From Jaenimonas drosophilae (taxonomy: Eukaryota > Euglenozoa > Kinetoplastea > Trypanosomatida > Trypanosomatidae): a stretch of DNA of 64,000 nucleotides. How positions within the stretch are numbered: the first letter of the stretch is position 1; the number at the start of each line of letters is the position of its first letter. The stretch is taken from contig JASAON010001645.1 of the NCBI GenBank assembly GCA_030849065.1, positions 1 to 64,000 of the forward strand. Reading direction: 5' to 3'. The notes below the pieces were generated by a model that ran no database searches, was not told the origin of the DNA, and saw nothing but the letters and a program-made list of their open reading frames with translations. Made by a program: the position numbers and the translations under genes. This document shows positions 1 to 10,500 of the stretch, piece by piece.

Positions 1-1
1 C

Positions 2-937
2 CTTCTTCACTTTGACTTCATTGACCCACCCTCCACCGAATCATTGGAGCGTGCACTCGATCATCTCTTCTTGCTCGGCGCGATGAAGAGTGATGGACGA
101 CTGACCGTGACGGGCCGACGCATGGCGGAGTTCCCAATGGAACCCTCACTCAGCAAGTGCCTCACGCGAGCAGGGGCCCTCGGGTGTGCGCGCCACATGG
201 CGATGGCGGCGGCCATGCTGACGATGGACTCCGTCTTCATCAACACCCGCGACCCACGTGAGAGGGAGCTGCTGGAGAGCTCCAAGGAGAAGCTCTTCGC
301 CTTTGGCAATGGAGATGTTTCGGGGTACATCCGAGTGCTGGATGATTGGCTGCATGCCGGTGCCCAGGCGGCAGATTTTTGCCGCTCTCACTGCGTGAAC
401 CCCCGAACGATGCTTCGCGCACGTGATGTCTTTGATCAAATCCTCAAGACATACGAACGCATCGGCATCGATGTGGCAAGCGAAGATGCGGAGGCACCGA
501 GCAGCCGCGTGGTGAATGTGCCCGCGGTGAGTGAGGCATTGCTCTCGGGCTACTTCTTCAACGTGGCGCGTCTTGAGCTGGATAAGACCACCTACCGCAT
601 CATCCGTCCTCTCGATAGCGGTCACGGCACCAATGGCACAGAGATGGATTCCATGACGGATGAACCTCCAACAGCGGAGCTGCACCCCACCAGCTACCTC
701 TTCCGAGCCGGCGGGCGCGCTCGTGGCAAAACACCAGAGGAGCTGAATGCCATTCCTCCCGTCCTGCGAGAGCGGCCGCCGTTGGTCGTCTTCACGCAGC
801 TGCGACGCACCACCAAACGGTTTATGATTCACGTCTCCGCCGTCACCTCACCCGAGCTCGTCCTTCGGGCCGCTCCGGTGAACTACTTCACGAAGGAGGA
901 GCTGGAAACGGGCCCACGCAAGCGACCACGATCGTAG
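2..937 (+). CDS. DEAH-box RNA helicase, C-terminal part (5' truncated)
   Basis: The reading frame is open from the left edge of the window, so the gene starts outside it. It begins with HFDFIDPP, the hallmark that precedes the winged-helix and HA2 (ratchet) domains in DEAH helicases of the Prp2/Prp16/Prp22/Prp43 group. The ratchet region follows (RRMAEFPMEPSLSKCL, then the RARDVFDQIL helix), and the OB-fold ends with VVFTQLRRTTKRFMIHVSAV. The helicase motor domains (DEAH, SAT) lie upstream and are not visible. Family members remodel spliceosomes or pre-ribosomes; which one this is cannot be told from the C-terminus. A TAG stop ends the frame at 935-937. The extreme C-terminus is basic (RKRPRS). 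Confidence 0.9.
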   Translation, partial: LLHFDFIDPPSTESLERALDHLFLLGAMKSDGRLTVTGRRMAEFPMEPSLSKCLTRAGALGCARHMAMAAAMLTMDSVFINTRDPRERELLESSKEKLFAFGNGDVSGYIRVLDDWLHAGAQAADFCRSHCVNPRTMLRARDVFDQILKTYERIGIDVASEDAEAPSSRVVNVPAVSEALLSGYFFNVARLELDKTTYRIIRPLDSGHGTNGTEMDSMTDEPPTAELHPTSYLFRAGGRARGKTPEELNAIPPVLRERPPLVVFTQLRRTTKRFMIHVSAVTSPELVLRAAPVNYFTKEELETGPRKRPRS

Positions 938-1227
938 GCCTCCTCTGGTGGCTGCGGATGATGATGATGATGATGGTGCTGATGATGAATTGTTGTGTTG
1001 ATGTTGTCATCCACGACGTCTAACTTTTTTTTTTTGAATGTTGCGTGTACTCACTGATCCTTGGCACATTGCATACGCCACTAGAAACAACACACACTCT
1101 CGTTCCCCTTTTCTTCAATACTCCCTTTATGTAAACACGTACTCTACACAACCTCAGGCGGCAACACACAACTAGCACACCTCTACTTCACACATAACTG
1201 GTTCTGTGTGTACGAGTGAGGTTGTAG

Positions 1228-2007
1228 ATGCGTCGGTCGTGGCTCCTTCGCTACTTGTCGCTCCACTCACGAGAGACGCCAAACCCACTGTGCCGATCCT
1301 TTGAGATTCCCTCATCCAACCTGGAAAACTTCGTCCCGGATGGCGTGACGTGCGAGGTGGCACATCGCGGACTTGCCTGGGTACACCCACTCTCCCAAGG
1401 ACTCTTTGAGCAGTACACGAAGGAGGTGGCCAGCCTCTTCATCGCACCGCGGCAGGTCTCCGTTTCAGTCTACGGCAACGTGAAGTGGGAGGAGGTGGAG
1501 TGGAGCATCAGCAGCTTCTTGGGCCACTACCTGGTGCTGAATGCTGCATGCATATCACCAGCCGCGGAGTACGCCATCCTCGAGGATGACCTCGTCGTGA
1601 GCGAACAGGACTCCGAGGTTGTTCAGTGTATCAAGGAACTCCTGAAGGAGCAGGTTCGTCCCATGATTCAACGTGATGGAGGCGATGTACGTCTGCTGGA
1701 CTTCAACGAACAGAGTGGGGTGGTGTCGTTGGCCATGCTTGGTGCTTGTCGGAGTTGCCCGTCTTCACAGAATACGCTCAAGGACGGTATTGAGCGGCTC
1801 ATTCGCCACTTTTTGCCCGAGGTGACGGAGGTCGTGGAGGACCGCCAACACAAGTTTTATCAGGACTTCGAGCTCCTCTTTGACTCGGAGGATGCGCTCT
1901 ACAAGGAAGCGGCACGGGTGGATCTTGAGCGACGGCAAACCATGAAGACCCACCTCACGCCGAACGTCTTGTCCTTTGATGCGCTGAATGAGCCAGATGG
2001 TAGCTGA
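1228..2007 (+). CDS. NFU1: NFU1-type iron-sulfur cluster scaffold protein
   Basis: 259 residues. The N-terminus (RRSWLLRYLSLHSRETPNPL) combines an arginine-rich mitochondrial presequence with the ETPNP motif that opens the Nfu_N domain (about residues 15-105). The NifU C-terminal domain covers about 128-205 and carries the CxxC motif C174-R-S-C177, which binds a bridging 4Fe-4S cluster between two protomers. Family members deliver clusters to lipoate synthase and respiratory enzymes in mitochondria. A charged tail of about 55 residues follows the NifU domain. A pyrimidine-rich stretch at 1099-1128 and AG at 1156-1157 give a likely trans-splice acceptor about 70 nt before the start. Confidence 0.92.
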   Translation: MRRSWLLRYLSLHSRETPNPLCRSFEIPSSNLENFVPDGVTCEVAHRGLAWVHPLSQGLFEQYTKEVASLFIAPRQVSVSVYGNVKWEEVEWSISSFLGHYLVLNAACISPAAEYAILEDDLVVSEQDSEVVQCIKELLKEQVRPMIQRDGGDVRLLDFNEQSGVVSLAMLGACRSCPSSQNTLKDGIERLIRHFLPEVTEVVEDRQHKFYQDFELLFDSEDALYKEAARVDLERRQTMKTHLTPNVLSFDALNEPDGS

Positions 2008-2258
2008 GCCATGGTGTTGAGGTACCTTCCTCGCGAAAAGAAGTGAGACGAACACACCGTCACTGCTCGACGCTGATTCATTCACGACGTGGAGAAGGGC
2101 ACGACCCTCATCTTTTGTTTTCTCCCTCTTTTTCTTCCCTGCCAAGTTCACCAAACACACACTAAAGGATTTTCGATTAAGGGCCATAAAGCTCCATCAC
2201 CAAGTCGCAATCTCTTAAGTTGTTCTTCACTCATTGACGTTCGTTGCTTTCCATCATC

Positions 2259-3005
2259 ATGACGCTTCGTACTCGCTTCGAGAGCTCCGATGACATTGGT
2301 GTCTTTGCCCGTCTCACCAACGCCTACTGCCTGGTGGCTGCTGGTGCCTCCCAGAACTTCTACTCCGTCTTTGAGCAGGAGCTGGCCAACCACATCCCCG
2401 TCGTGTACACCTCCATTGGCGACTCTCGTGTGATTGGCCGCCTCACCATTGGCAATCGCCACGGCCTCGTCGTTCCTTCCATCACCACGGACCAGGAGCT
2501 CCAGCACCTGCGAAACTCCCTGCCCGACTCCGTCAAGGTGCAGCGCATTGAGGAGCGTCTCTCCGCCCTCGGCAACTGTGTAGTCTGCAATGACCACGTG
2601 GCTCTCATTCACACCGACCTCAGCCGAGAGACGGAGGAGGTGATTCGTGATACCTTGCAGGTACAGACCTTCCGCACCTCCATTGCCGAGAATGCACTCG
2701 TCGGTAGCTACGCCGTGGTGACGAACAAGGGCTGCATGGTGCACCCCAAGACACCAGCTCAGGACATGGATGAGATTGCGTCACTCCTGCAGGTTCCCGT
2801 AGTAGCTGGTACCGTGAATCGAGGTAATGCTGCCATTGGCTCCGGCCTTGTAGTTAACGATTGGGCTGCCTTCTGCGGCCTGAACACAACTGCGACGGAG
2901 ATCACAGTGGTAGAGCGTGTCTTCCAGCTACGGAAGGACGCCGCTGGGGACGACAACAACGTGCTGCAGAGCGTGCGCGATACGTTGGTGGATGAGCTCG
3001 CCTAA
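2259..3005 (+). CDS. EIF6: Translation initiation factor 6 (eIF6)
   Basis: 248 residues, the usual eIF6 length. The start [25 protein letters not shown] matches the family opening. The body shows the five-fold quasi-symmetric pentein pattern with repeated [21 protein letters not shown] segments. eIF6 binds uL14 on pre-60S subunits, blocks premature joining with 40S and is needed for 60S biogenesis. The frame is open upstream through a TTG at 2244, but the first ATG is 2259. A long pyrimidine tract (2111-2140) and AG at 2145-2146 place the probable spliced-leader acceptor about 110 nt upstream. Confidence 0.96.
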   Translation: MTLRTRFESSDDIGVFARLTNAYCLVAAGASQNFYSVFEQELANHIPVVYTSIGDSRVIGRLTIGNRHGLVVPSITTDQELQHLRNSLPDSVKVQRIEERLSALGNCVVCNDHVALIHTDLSRETEEVIRDTLQVQTFRTSIAENALVGSYAVVTNKGCMVHPKTPAQDMDEIASLLQVPVVAGTVNRGNAAIGSGLVVNDWAAFCGLNTTATEITVVERVFQLRKDAAGDDNNVLQSVRDTLVDELA

Positions 3006-4029
3006 AAGTACAATGTGGTCGTGCCGGCACATCCACGCCTTCGCTGTTGTCCTTCCTCGCTGGATGTTTGGGCGTTGTGCCAACATCCACCTCCGGCTGC
3101 GAGGGTGATGAGGTCCTACTCATCTCTCTTCCTCCACTGCTGGTGTGTAGCACCTCTAAGAAACTAAGTTAAGGCGGAGGTAATGGATGCCGATGATGCG
3201 GATATCATCGGATCTTCTTTTTTTTTCCCGATTTCTTTCGTTTTGTGTGCTTGTGTGTGTGCCGCTGCCGCTGATGGCCTTCTAACCGTCATACACGTAC
3301 GTACCAACTTTCCCCCCGATACCCTATCATGTCCGTGAGCACACGGAAGTTGCGGCGAATCTGCTGCAGTGCCAGGGAGCAACACCAACACCGAATTTGC
3401 TCCGTTTGTGTTCTATCTTTGTTTGCGAATGATGAGGGACGCACTCCTTACATTCTCCTCGGTTTCATGATCCTCAACATGTGGCACCAACCTCTCTCCT
3501 CTTCTTTCTCTTCTAACTCTCTTCTCCATGTTCGTGGTTGGGCAGTTGCGATTGTGTCAGGAACGTCTTCTTCCCGTCACTCCCTCCTGCTGCATCGGAG
3601 CACACCATCTCCGTTTCCCGCATCTTCTGCTTTGCCTACTACCCCACAAGCACGGACACACACAACCTGAGCTTTTTATTAGCTTCTTACTAGGACGAGC
3701 TGGCAGCTACGAATACACTCCGGCCCACAGCGAGAGAGACGCACAACACACACAGATCTCGCCCTCCTCGTCTTCACTACAGTCCTTGGCGAGGAACGGA
3801 TCACGGCATCAAAAAAAAAAAAACAATTTCTTATTTGCTTTACTTCTTCTTGTTATCCAGAGCGGCGCTTTCTTCATGACCTACCGGCCGTGCCTCTGAA
3901 CCCAAGACACCAACAAAAACACAAACACACGCGTCGAAGGAAGGAAGGCGGTGTGCGTGCAGGGGTCTCAGGCAGGCAAAAGACGTAGGTGTGGTGTAAC
4001 CTGACCGGCACTTTTGATTCACAGTTAAG
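3006..4029 (+). other. Intergenic/UTR interval between eIF6 and the AMPK-like kinase
   Basis: About 1 kb without a convincing gene. Short open frames exist (for example 3329-3670), but their translations are low in complexity and match nothing I recognise. The interval holds a poly-A run at 3811-3823, a pyrimidine tract at about 3825-3857, and AG at 3859-3860, a good trans-splice acceptor for the kinase. With that acceptor the leader contains a seven-codon upstream frame (ATG at 3876, TGA ending at 3899). A second possible acceptor AG is at 4023-4024, six bases before the start codon. Confidence 0.5.
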
Positions 4030-6489
4030 ATGGACGCCCGTGGCGGTGCAGGTACCTCCACCGAGCAGCGGTTTGGCCCCTACGTTATTGGAGAGACCAT
4101 TGGCCGTGGCAGCTTCGCCAAGGTGAAGATCGGAACGCATGAGAGCACCAAGATGAAGGTGGCCCTCAAGATCATTCACAAGAGTGGCATCGAGGACAAG
4201 AAGCACTGGAACAAGGTGATGCGAGAGATTAGGATCATGAAGGTGCTACATCACCCACACATTACGCGCTTGTACGATGTTGTGCAAACCAAGCATGATA
4301 TTGTGCTCATTATGGAGTACGTCTCGGGTGGTGAGCTCTTCGACTACATTTGCAATCACGGCCGCTTGACGGAGACGGAGTCGCGCTACTTTTTTCAGCA
4401 GTTGGCGGCTGCCGTCGCCTACTGCCACCGATGTAGGGTTGCCCATCGCGACATCAAGCCCGAGAACATCATGCTTATGCAGAGCACCCGGCACATCAAG
4501 CTGACAGACTTTGGTCTGTCCTCCATCATGCATGATGGACGCTTGTTTGAAACGTGTTGTGGCACCCCAAACTACGCAGCGCCAGAGGTGGTAACGGGAG
4601 GCCTCTACAGTGGCCCCGAGGCAGATGCGTGGAGCTGTGGTGTTGTGCTCTTTGCGATGCTCACTGGCTCCCTGCCCTTTGACGATGGCAACGTGCAGGA
4701 GCTCTTCCTCAAGATCAAGGCCGCCGAGGTGGTGATCCCAACCTATCTCTCCCCCGATGCACAGGATTTACTCCGTCGCATTCTCGTGGCAAACCCTCTT
4801 GAGCGTGCCACCATGGAGCAAGTGCTGCAGCATCCATGGGTGCGGGCCACCTTACCATCCTACATCCTCTCCATCCACTACCACACGGTTCTACAGACAA
4901 GCGTCTTTGCACGGCTTGTGACGGAGGTTGATGAGGTCTTTGATGATGAGGTGGTGGCGGTGGTGGCGGCACGATTCCGCATTCCTGTGGAGCAGACCCG
5001 CGCCATCTTGATGGATGCGGAGGAGGACACCTCCATGATGCAGATGCTGGAGCGGCGCATGCCTGCCGGAGACGAAGGCATTCCTCCAGGATTAACCTAC
5101 CCTGGTGCGGTGTACTGGAGGACCTTTGGCAACATTCTGGATGCCAAACTTTGGCCCACACCCCTCCACATCCCCGCCGCGGAGGTGGCACTACGCGATG
5201 AGAAGCACGATGTTGTTGTCTCCTACGACATCCTCAGCCAACGCAAGCATCACAAACTGGGCCCTGAGGAACTCACCAACAAGTCCTTTGGCGAGAACGC
5301 GAGCAACCTCCTCATGACCAAGTCCATGAAGGGCTACGGTGCCGTCAACGCCAATTCCTTGCAGATGTCCGCCAACACTAGCTTTGCCGCCGCACCCATG
5401 CTGCTCCATCGTGAGATCAACGGTTTTGGTGTGTCGCGTGGTGCGGCAGCCGACACCTTCAATTCACTGCCGGAGCATCTCCCGGCAGACACACCCCGCG
5501 AGGATAGTGATCCATGGGATGCGGGCTACAACCAGGTATCGATGCCCTTCATTTCTCTGAGTGGGCCACAATCCATTCACACCCTCCTCGGCTCCATCTT
5601 TCGTGTGGCGGAGTGCAGCCGCCGACCAGCACCTCCTGTGCCGCCACCTCCGCCACCTCTGCCCGTCATCTGCTCCAGTCCTCCCGCTGTACCGCGGAAG
5701 CCTGCCATGGGTGGGTCGGTGCCGAAGACGCCGAGCTTTCGTGGCTCCAACTCGCAGCATCTTCAAGCGTCTCAGTTCCTGCACCCACTGGGGGCCACCC
5801 CGGAGGAGCTTGGCCTGCAACAGCAGCAGCAGCGTTTGCTCTTCCCCATGATGGCCGCCACCTCCACCTCCACCCCAGGAACACAAACACCGCAGCTCTT
5901 TGGTCGGAGTCTTGCCAGCAGCCACAACAACAACCCTACCCTCCACACCCCAGATCCCACGGGGGCCTACGACGATTTCCTCACGCAGGGTGCCGGGGTG
6001 AAGATCGAGGCAAGCTCGCGCTTCGGCAATGATTATATGCGCAATGGGGTTGTGTTCCGGCTGGGTTCGGCACAGGCGACGATGCGGCACGTGTATCGTG
6101 TCTTGGTGGAGGAAGGCTTCTTGTGGAAGCCCATTCGAGACTTCTTCTTGTCTTGCGTGCGCTACCCCGACGTCAAGCTGCAAATTATGCTCTTCCGTCT
6201 GCACGACGATGGCCACTTGGTTGACGTGACCCTCTCCGCGCAGTCGGGGATGGGCGGCATGGACGCAGCCATGGCGGTGATGGAGAGGCTTCGACGGCGA
6301 GCAACGGGGCCCAAGGCTGTGCTGCCCTTGTTGGTGCCGCATAAGTTTCGTGATCCAGCAACACTCTCCTCAAGCCCAGCTGTGTCCTCCTCCCAGCCAT
6401 CGGAGTCCCGCGATGATAGTGCGTACCGCAGCCACTACTCCTCCAAGGCACCTCCCCAGTTTGGCTCGCCAACGCCAAGAACGAAGTGA
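4030..6489 (+). CDS. AMPK/SNF1-type catalytic alpha-subunit protein kinase
   Basis: 819 residues. The kinase domain spans about 17-270: G-loop GRGSFAKV (25-32), catalytic lysine K47 (VALK), HRDIKPEN with D141, DFG at 160-162, and activation loop FETCCGTPNYAAPEV with T175 at the LKB1/TAO-type phosphorylation site (AMPK T172). HPW ends the domain at 268-270. A UBA-like segment (about 305-345) follows, then a long proline/glutamine-rich linker. The C-terminus has an AMPK alpha-type KA1/alpha-CTD (about 665-745: FRLGSAQATMRHVYRVL then LQIMLFRLHDDGHLVDV). This order fits AMPK alpha/SNF1, the energy-sensing kinase that works with beta and gamma subunits. The linker is longer than in the human protein (about 550 residues in total). 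Confidence 0.88.
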   Translation: MDARGGAGTSTEQRFGPYVIGETIGRGSFAKVKIGTHESTKMKVALKIIHKSGIEDKKHWNKVMREIRIMKVLHHPHITRLYDVVQTKHDIVLIMEYVSGGELFDYICNHGRLTETESRYFFQQLAAAVAYCHRCRVAHRDIKPENIMLMQSTRHIKLTDFGLSSIMHDGRLFETCCGTPNYAAPEVVTGGLYSGPEADAWSCGVVLFAMLTGSLPFDDGNVQELFLKIKAAEVVIPTYLSPDAQDLLRRILVANPLERATMEQVLQHPWVRATLPSYILSIHYHTVLQTSVFARLVTEVDEVFDDEVVAVVAARFRIPVEQTRAILMDAEEDTSMMQMLERRMPAGDEGIPPGLTYPGAVYWRTFGNILDAKLWPTPLHIPAAEVALRDEKHDVVVSYDILSQRKHHKLGPEELTNKSFGENASNLLMTKSMKGYGAVNANSLQMSANTSFAAAPMLLHREINGFGVSRGAAADTFNSLPEHLPADTPREDSDPWDAGYNQVSMPFISLSGPQSIHTLLGSIFRVAECSRRPAPPVPPPPPPLPVICSSPPAVPRKPAMGGSVPKTPSFRGSNSQHLQASQFLHPLGATPEELGLQQQQQRLLFPMMAATSTSTPGTQTPQLFGRSLASSHNNNPTLHTPDPTGAYDDFLTQGAGVKIEASSRFGNDYMRNGVVFRLGSAQATMRHVYRVLVEEGFLWKPIRDFFLSCVRYPDVKLQIMLFRLHDDGHLVDVTLSAQSGMGGMDAAMAVMERLRRRATGPKAVLPLLVPHKFRDPATLSSSPAVSSSQPSESRDDSAYRSHYSSKAPPQFGSPTPRTK

Positions 6490-7547
6490 GTTGATGGGCG
6501 TTGCATGGCTCCATGAACTCGGAAGGGTAAGACGAGGGGAGGATGGAGAGGAGTGGAGCTTGGCTGTGTATTCTGGATGGGTGAGCTGTGCTATGGATGG
6601 TGGAAGAGCGTCTGAGCCATCATCACCATCATCATAACAACAACAACAACATATTCTTCAGCGTCTTGACGCTTAGAGGTGTCTTCCACTGCGTGCACCT
6701 GGACCTGGATCTTCAAACGATTGTGATCCGACTACCGCACCCACAGCAACAAAAAACGAATACGATGATTCCGAGGAAGTGGAGTGAGAGGATTCCAATC
6801 TTCGATGATTGAATGATTTATGTTTTTTGATGTTTTTTTTTCTTTTGCGTTGCGATTATGCGGCACGAAGTTGGCTACGATGATGATGGTGGGATCTTCA
6901 GCCAGCGTCCGTCGATTAGTGAGGGACGAGCTCCTCACCTTCCCCCCCTACCCTTTGTTGATGGACGCCACCACGGAGTACGATGGCTTTTGGTCGTACC
7001 GTCCGTGGTTCAGAAAGCTATGGTTTGTGATGCACAGGCTGAGTTCCTGTTGCCGCTATGCCTTTTGTGGTGTGGATGCTGCCGGGTGTTGATGAGGCAA
7101 AGTTCAGTGCGCATACAAAAAAAAATACCTTCGCCTGTGCTTGCGCGCGAACAGCACCTGTGTATGTGTCTTGTGTGTGTTTCACGGTCACGTGATGCTG
7201 CTGATCATGGTGTTGCACCGCTGTTCTTCTCCTTCCTTGATCTTCTTTATGATGCGATTTGCCTTGATTCACGATAGCCATCATCACCACTGCCTCCTGA
7301 TAGGCCGTTTGCAACACATCAAACGTGGAGTGGCTTCCTCCGTTGACGCCATCTTCATCCACCACGTGGACTGGACCCTAGTCAAGATACAAGAGAGTTC
7401 CGAGGTATCACCGACGTCGTCCACCTCCATTGCTTCCACACGTATTCGCTGTGTTTGGCTGCATTCAGAAATTGTTTTTTTTTCTTTTATTGTTGCTTGA
7501 ATTTCTTTGTTCTTTACTCAGCTACGTGACCTCCTCTGTATGTTGTT
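6490..7547 (+). other. Long intergenic/UTR interval with trans-splice signal
   Basis: About 1.06 kb with no supported gene. It contains a CAA-repeat stretch near 6636-6652 and T-rich stretches near 6825-6846. A strong pyrimidine-rich block at about 7471-7518 ends in AG at 7520-7521, the probable spliced-leader acceptor for the gene starting at 7548. The open frames seen here (for example 7141-7500) are rich in His, Ser and Ile, look like translated untranslated sequence, and resemble no family I know. Confidence 0.5.
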
Positions 7548-10500
7548 ATGATTGAGGACCGCTCACTACAACGCCCCCGCGATCGACATCGTGAGTCGTG
7601 GAATGATCTCACGAGTGGCGCCAGCTCATCGTCCGCGCAGGTGGATCGCAACGCCCTCATCGTTTACCAAGATGCCGATGAGCAGTCTGGTGAGCCCATT
7701 GTCTCGCAGCTGCTCATGAAGGCCCGCATCACCCTGCCCGCGGTGATGAATTATCTCTTCTTCGGATCCACCCAAACAGCAGTGGTGTATTTTGGCAAGC
7801 GGGTGGATGAGGACGGCACCAAGATTGGCTGCATCAACGAAGGCGCGGAGGACTTCAAGGTGCGCATGATTCGCTACTTGACCTCCGAAATGTGGCCACC
7901 GCTGCTCCGCACCGATGCCCCCGATGAATCACTTGGGGCCGACCTCCTCACCCGAAGCATGCTTCTCGCAGATTGGCAGGGCCCTGAGACGCTCATTAGC
8001 GGCGATAGCACCGTCTTTGCAGATAATGAGCGCGAGAAGATGCAGGAGCGATTCTGGCTGCGACGGTCGTTGGAGAGCAACATGCAGGTACTTCTCTATC
8101 TGAAGAATGGCACTGTAGGTGGCAAATACCTCAAGGTGATTCTTGGCAATCCATCCCAACGTCTGCACTTTGACGTGATTGATATCCGTGAGGAGAAGTA
8201 CCGCTGGGATCTGCGCATGCTCTTCACCCGCATCATGGACAACCTCGAAACCCAAAAAGCCATTGCCAGCTACGACTCCTTCCTCCATCTCTTCCGTGAG
8301 GCCTGTGCGATGGCGGATGCTCATGCAATGGCGCTGGAGCGAACCTCGCAACAGGTGCCGCTGCTCGTGTGGAATGAACTCCCCGAAGATAGCGTGGATG
8401 ACTTTGAATCACTGCTACGACCAACCGCACCTCCTGTGTTGGATCTCTTTGACGAAGAGGACCCCGCCACACCTCCACGAACATCAGGAGAGGACCGCAG
8501 CCCCGAGAACTCCACGACGCAAGCCCCTCCGTCGATGGAGGCTCTTTCACCCTTGGCCACACGTCGGCCCACGGGTCTCAAGATTGCCATCGCAAGCCCG
8601 AGCTCGCCCGTCCTCATGGACTCAGAGAGGTTGCCTAGCTTCACGCCAAGAGTGAGCTCCATCATGTCCATGCACTCGCCAGGCACCGAGCTCACCCCCA
8701 CACACTCTACGAACCGCTTCTACCGTTGGATGGAGCGTCTGGAAAAGCCAGAGAGCGCCACCCTTGACTACAAGAGCTACTTCTCCTACCCGGCCGACGA
8801 AATTAAGCACCGCTGCGTGAAGTTCATGTGCGGCTTCCTCAACGCCTATGGCGAGGGCAAGCTTGTGGTTGGTGTGCATGAGATTGCGCATCGCGATCCT
8901 GACGGCAATCTCGTCTCGGAAAAGGAGGGCCGCAACAACATTGTGCAGCACAACGACTTGGTGGATCAGTACGTGGTGGGCCTCCGCGTATCCATGGAGG
9001 ACTTGGAGGAGGTCCAGGCGGATGTTTCCAAGCAGCTCCAGCGCTGCCTCCCACCCATTCCCCCACAAACGGTGCAGCTCGACGTCGTACCCGTGCAGTT
9101 CCCACAAAACTTCACCATCTCCCGCAAAATCCTGATTTTGTACGAACAAGGATCGATGTACAGCATCTCTCGTGACTCGCTGAAGCAGAAGAGCAACTAC
9201 GCCATCCGCTTCCTCTACCCGCTGGACCTCACCATCGTCCCTCTCGGCCTCGTTGATAGCCAACTGCTGCGACTTGTGATGGATAATGTACCTCCAGGCA
9301 CCGACTTGGTTCCTGAGTACCTCAAGGCGGAGGCCTACGCCATCGCCGCCATCCACAACCCGGCGAGTCTTGATAACCCCAACTGGGAAACTGACCTCTC
9401 ATCAAACCTCTGCGGGCGCACCCGCTGCCGCCACCTCTTCGTGGACTACGGCAACGGTGCGACGGAGCTGGACTTCAAGCTGCGTGTGCCACAACTCCAC
9501 GTGGTGGAGGTGTCCGTGAACATCAAGCGGTGCGGCTATGCTCCCTTGATGGACTACAAGGGCAAGTTCTTTGCGGGGTGGCCCTCCATTCCGATGTGGG
9601 ACGCCACCACCCAAAGCGCACGTCGCGTGGAGCGCAACTATCGATTGATGATCTCACAAGACGGAGATGGCTCGCCATCCTCCTCACCCCAGCGTGCTGC
9701 TGGTGCTGGTGCCACTTCTCCTGCTTCTGCTGCTGCTGCTTCGGCAAGCGACGGGACCGTGGCGATGTCAAGCCCACGTCCCAAGGCCAAGGCCAAGTTG
9801 GGATGGCGGTGGTTCACCGACTTGAAGGTTGTGAGCCGCGTCCTCAGCTACCTCTACGACCATCACAACATTGAAGACACACTGGCCTTTCGTCTCATTC
9901 ACCCACAGTGCAACAAAATCTTCGAAAACCGCCAGGGACTGCACCTCGTGGAGATGATTCAATCCACTCCTGTTGGTGTGCCCGTGATGAGCGTGAGCCA
10001 CGACCACATCTCACGCATGCAGGGAGCTTTTCTGAGCTCCGGCATCCCACCCCTCCCCCTTCTCCTCTGCCGCATCTACGAACTCATTGGCAACCTACCT
10101 TCTCCTTATCCGTACGTGGCGGTGCCGCTGATGCAGCAGACCTTTCGTGTGGCACCTGTGCTGATTCCTCTCTTTTACCGCCAACACTACTTTGATGGCC
10201 AACTGCGCATGGCAGTGGTGCTCGACCTACGCGATGGGGTGATGAAGACGCTGGAGCTACGGGATGGCAACCTGATTCTCGATGCCATTGTGGGCATGGG
10301 CTTCGACCGCATGAATAAGCGCCAGGTGGTGCAGCAGCTGAGTCAGCAGGCCTGCATCAACCCCAAGAAGTGGATGGACCTCGACCTCTGCAGCCTCACC
10401 CCATCCTCCTTCCACCTCCACCCAAAGCGCAACTACCTGGCAAGATCATTGATGGGCATGCGTCGTTCTCGCAGCCACAACTCCAGTGCAGTGATGTCGC

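Noticed and set aside
146..832. Long minus-strand open frames opposite the helicase and most other genes
   Set aside because: They mirror strongly coding + strand genes, show no domain or codon-bias signal, and no pyrimidine-tract/AG signals suited to the minus strand were evident.
3329..3899. Overlapping + strand ORFs of 113 and 123 residues between eIF6 and the kinase
   Set aside because: Low-complexity Ser/His/Leu translations in a pyrimidine-rich spacer, with no recognisable domain; more likely UTR.
7141..7500. 119-residue ORF before the Schlafen-like gene
   Set aside because: It overlaps the pyrimidine-rich splice region, and its composition is that of translated spacer.
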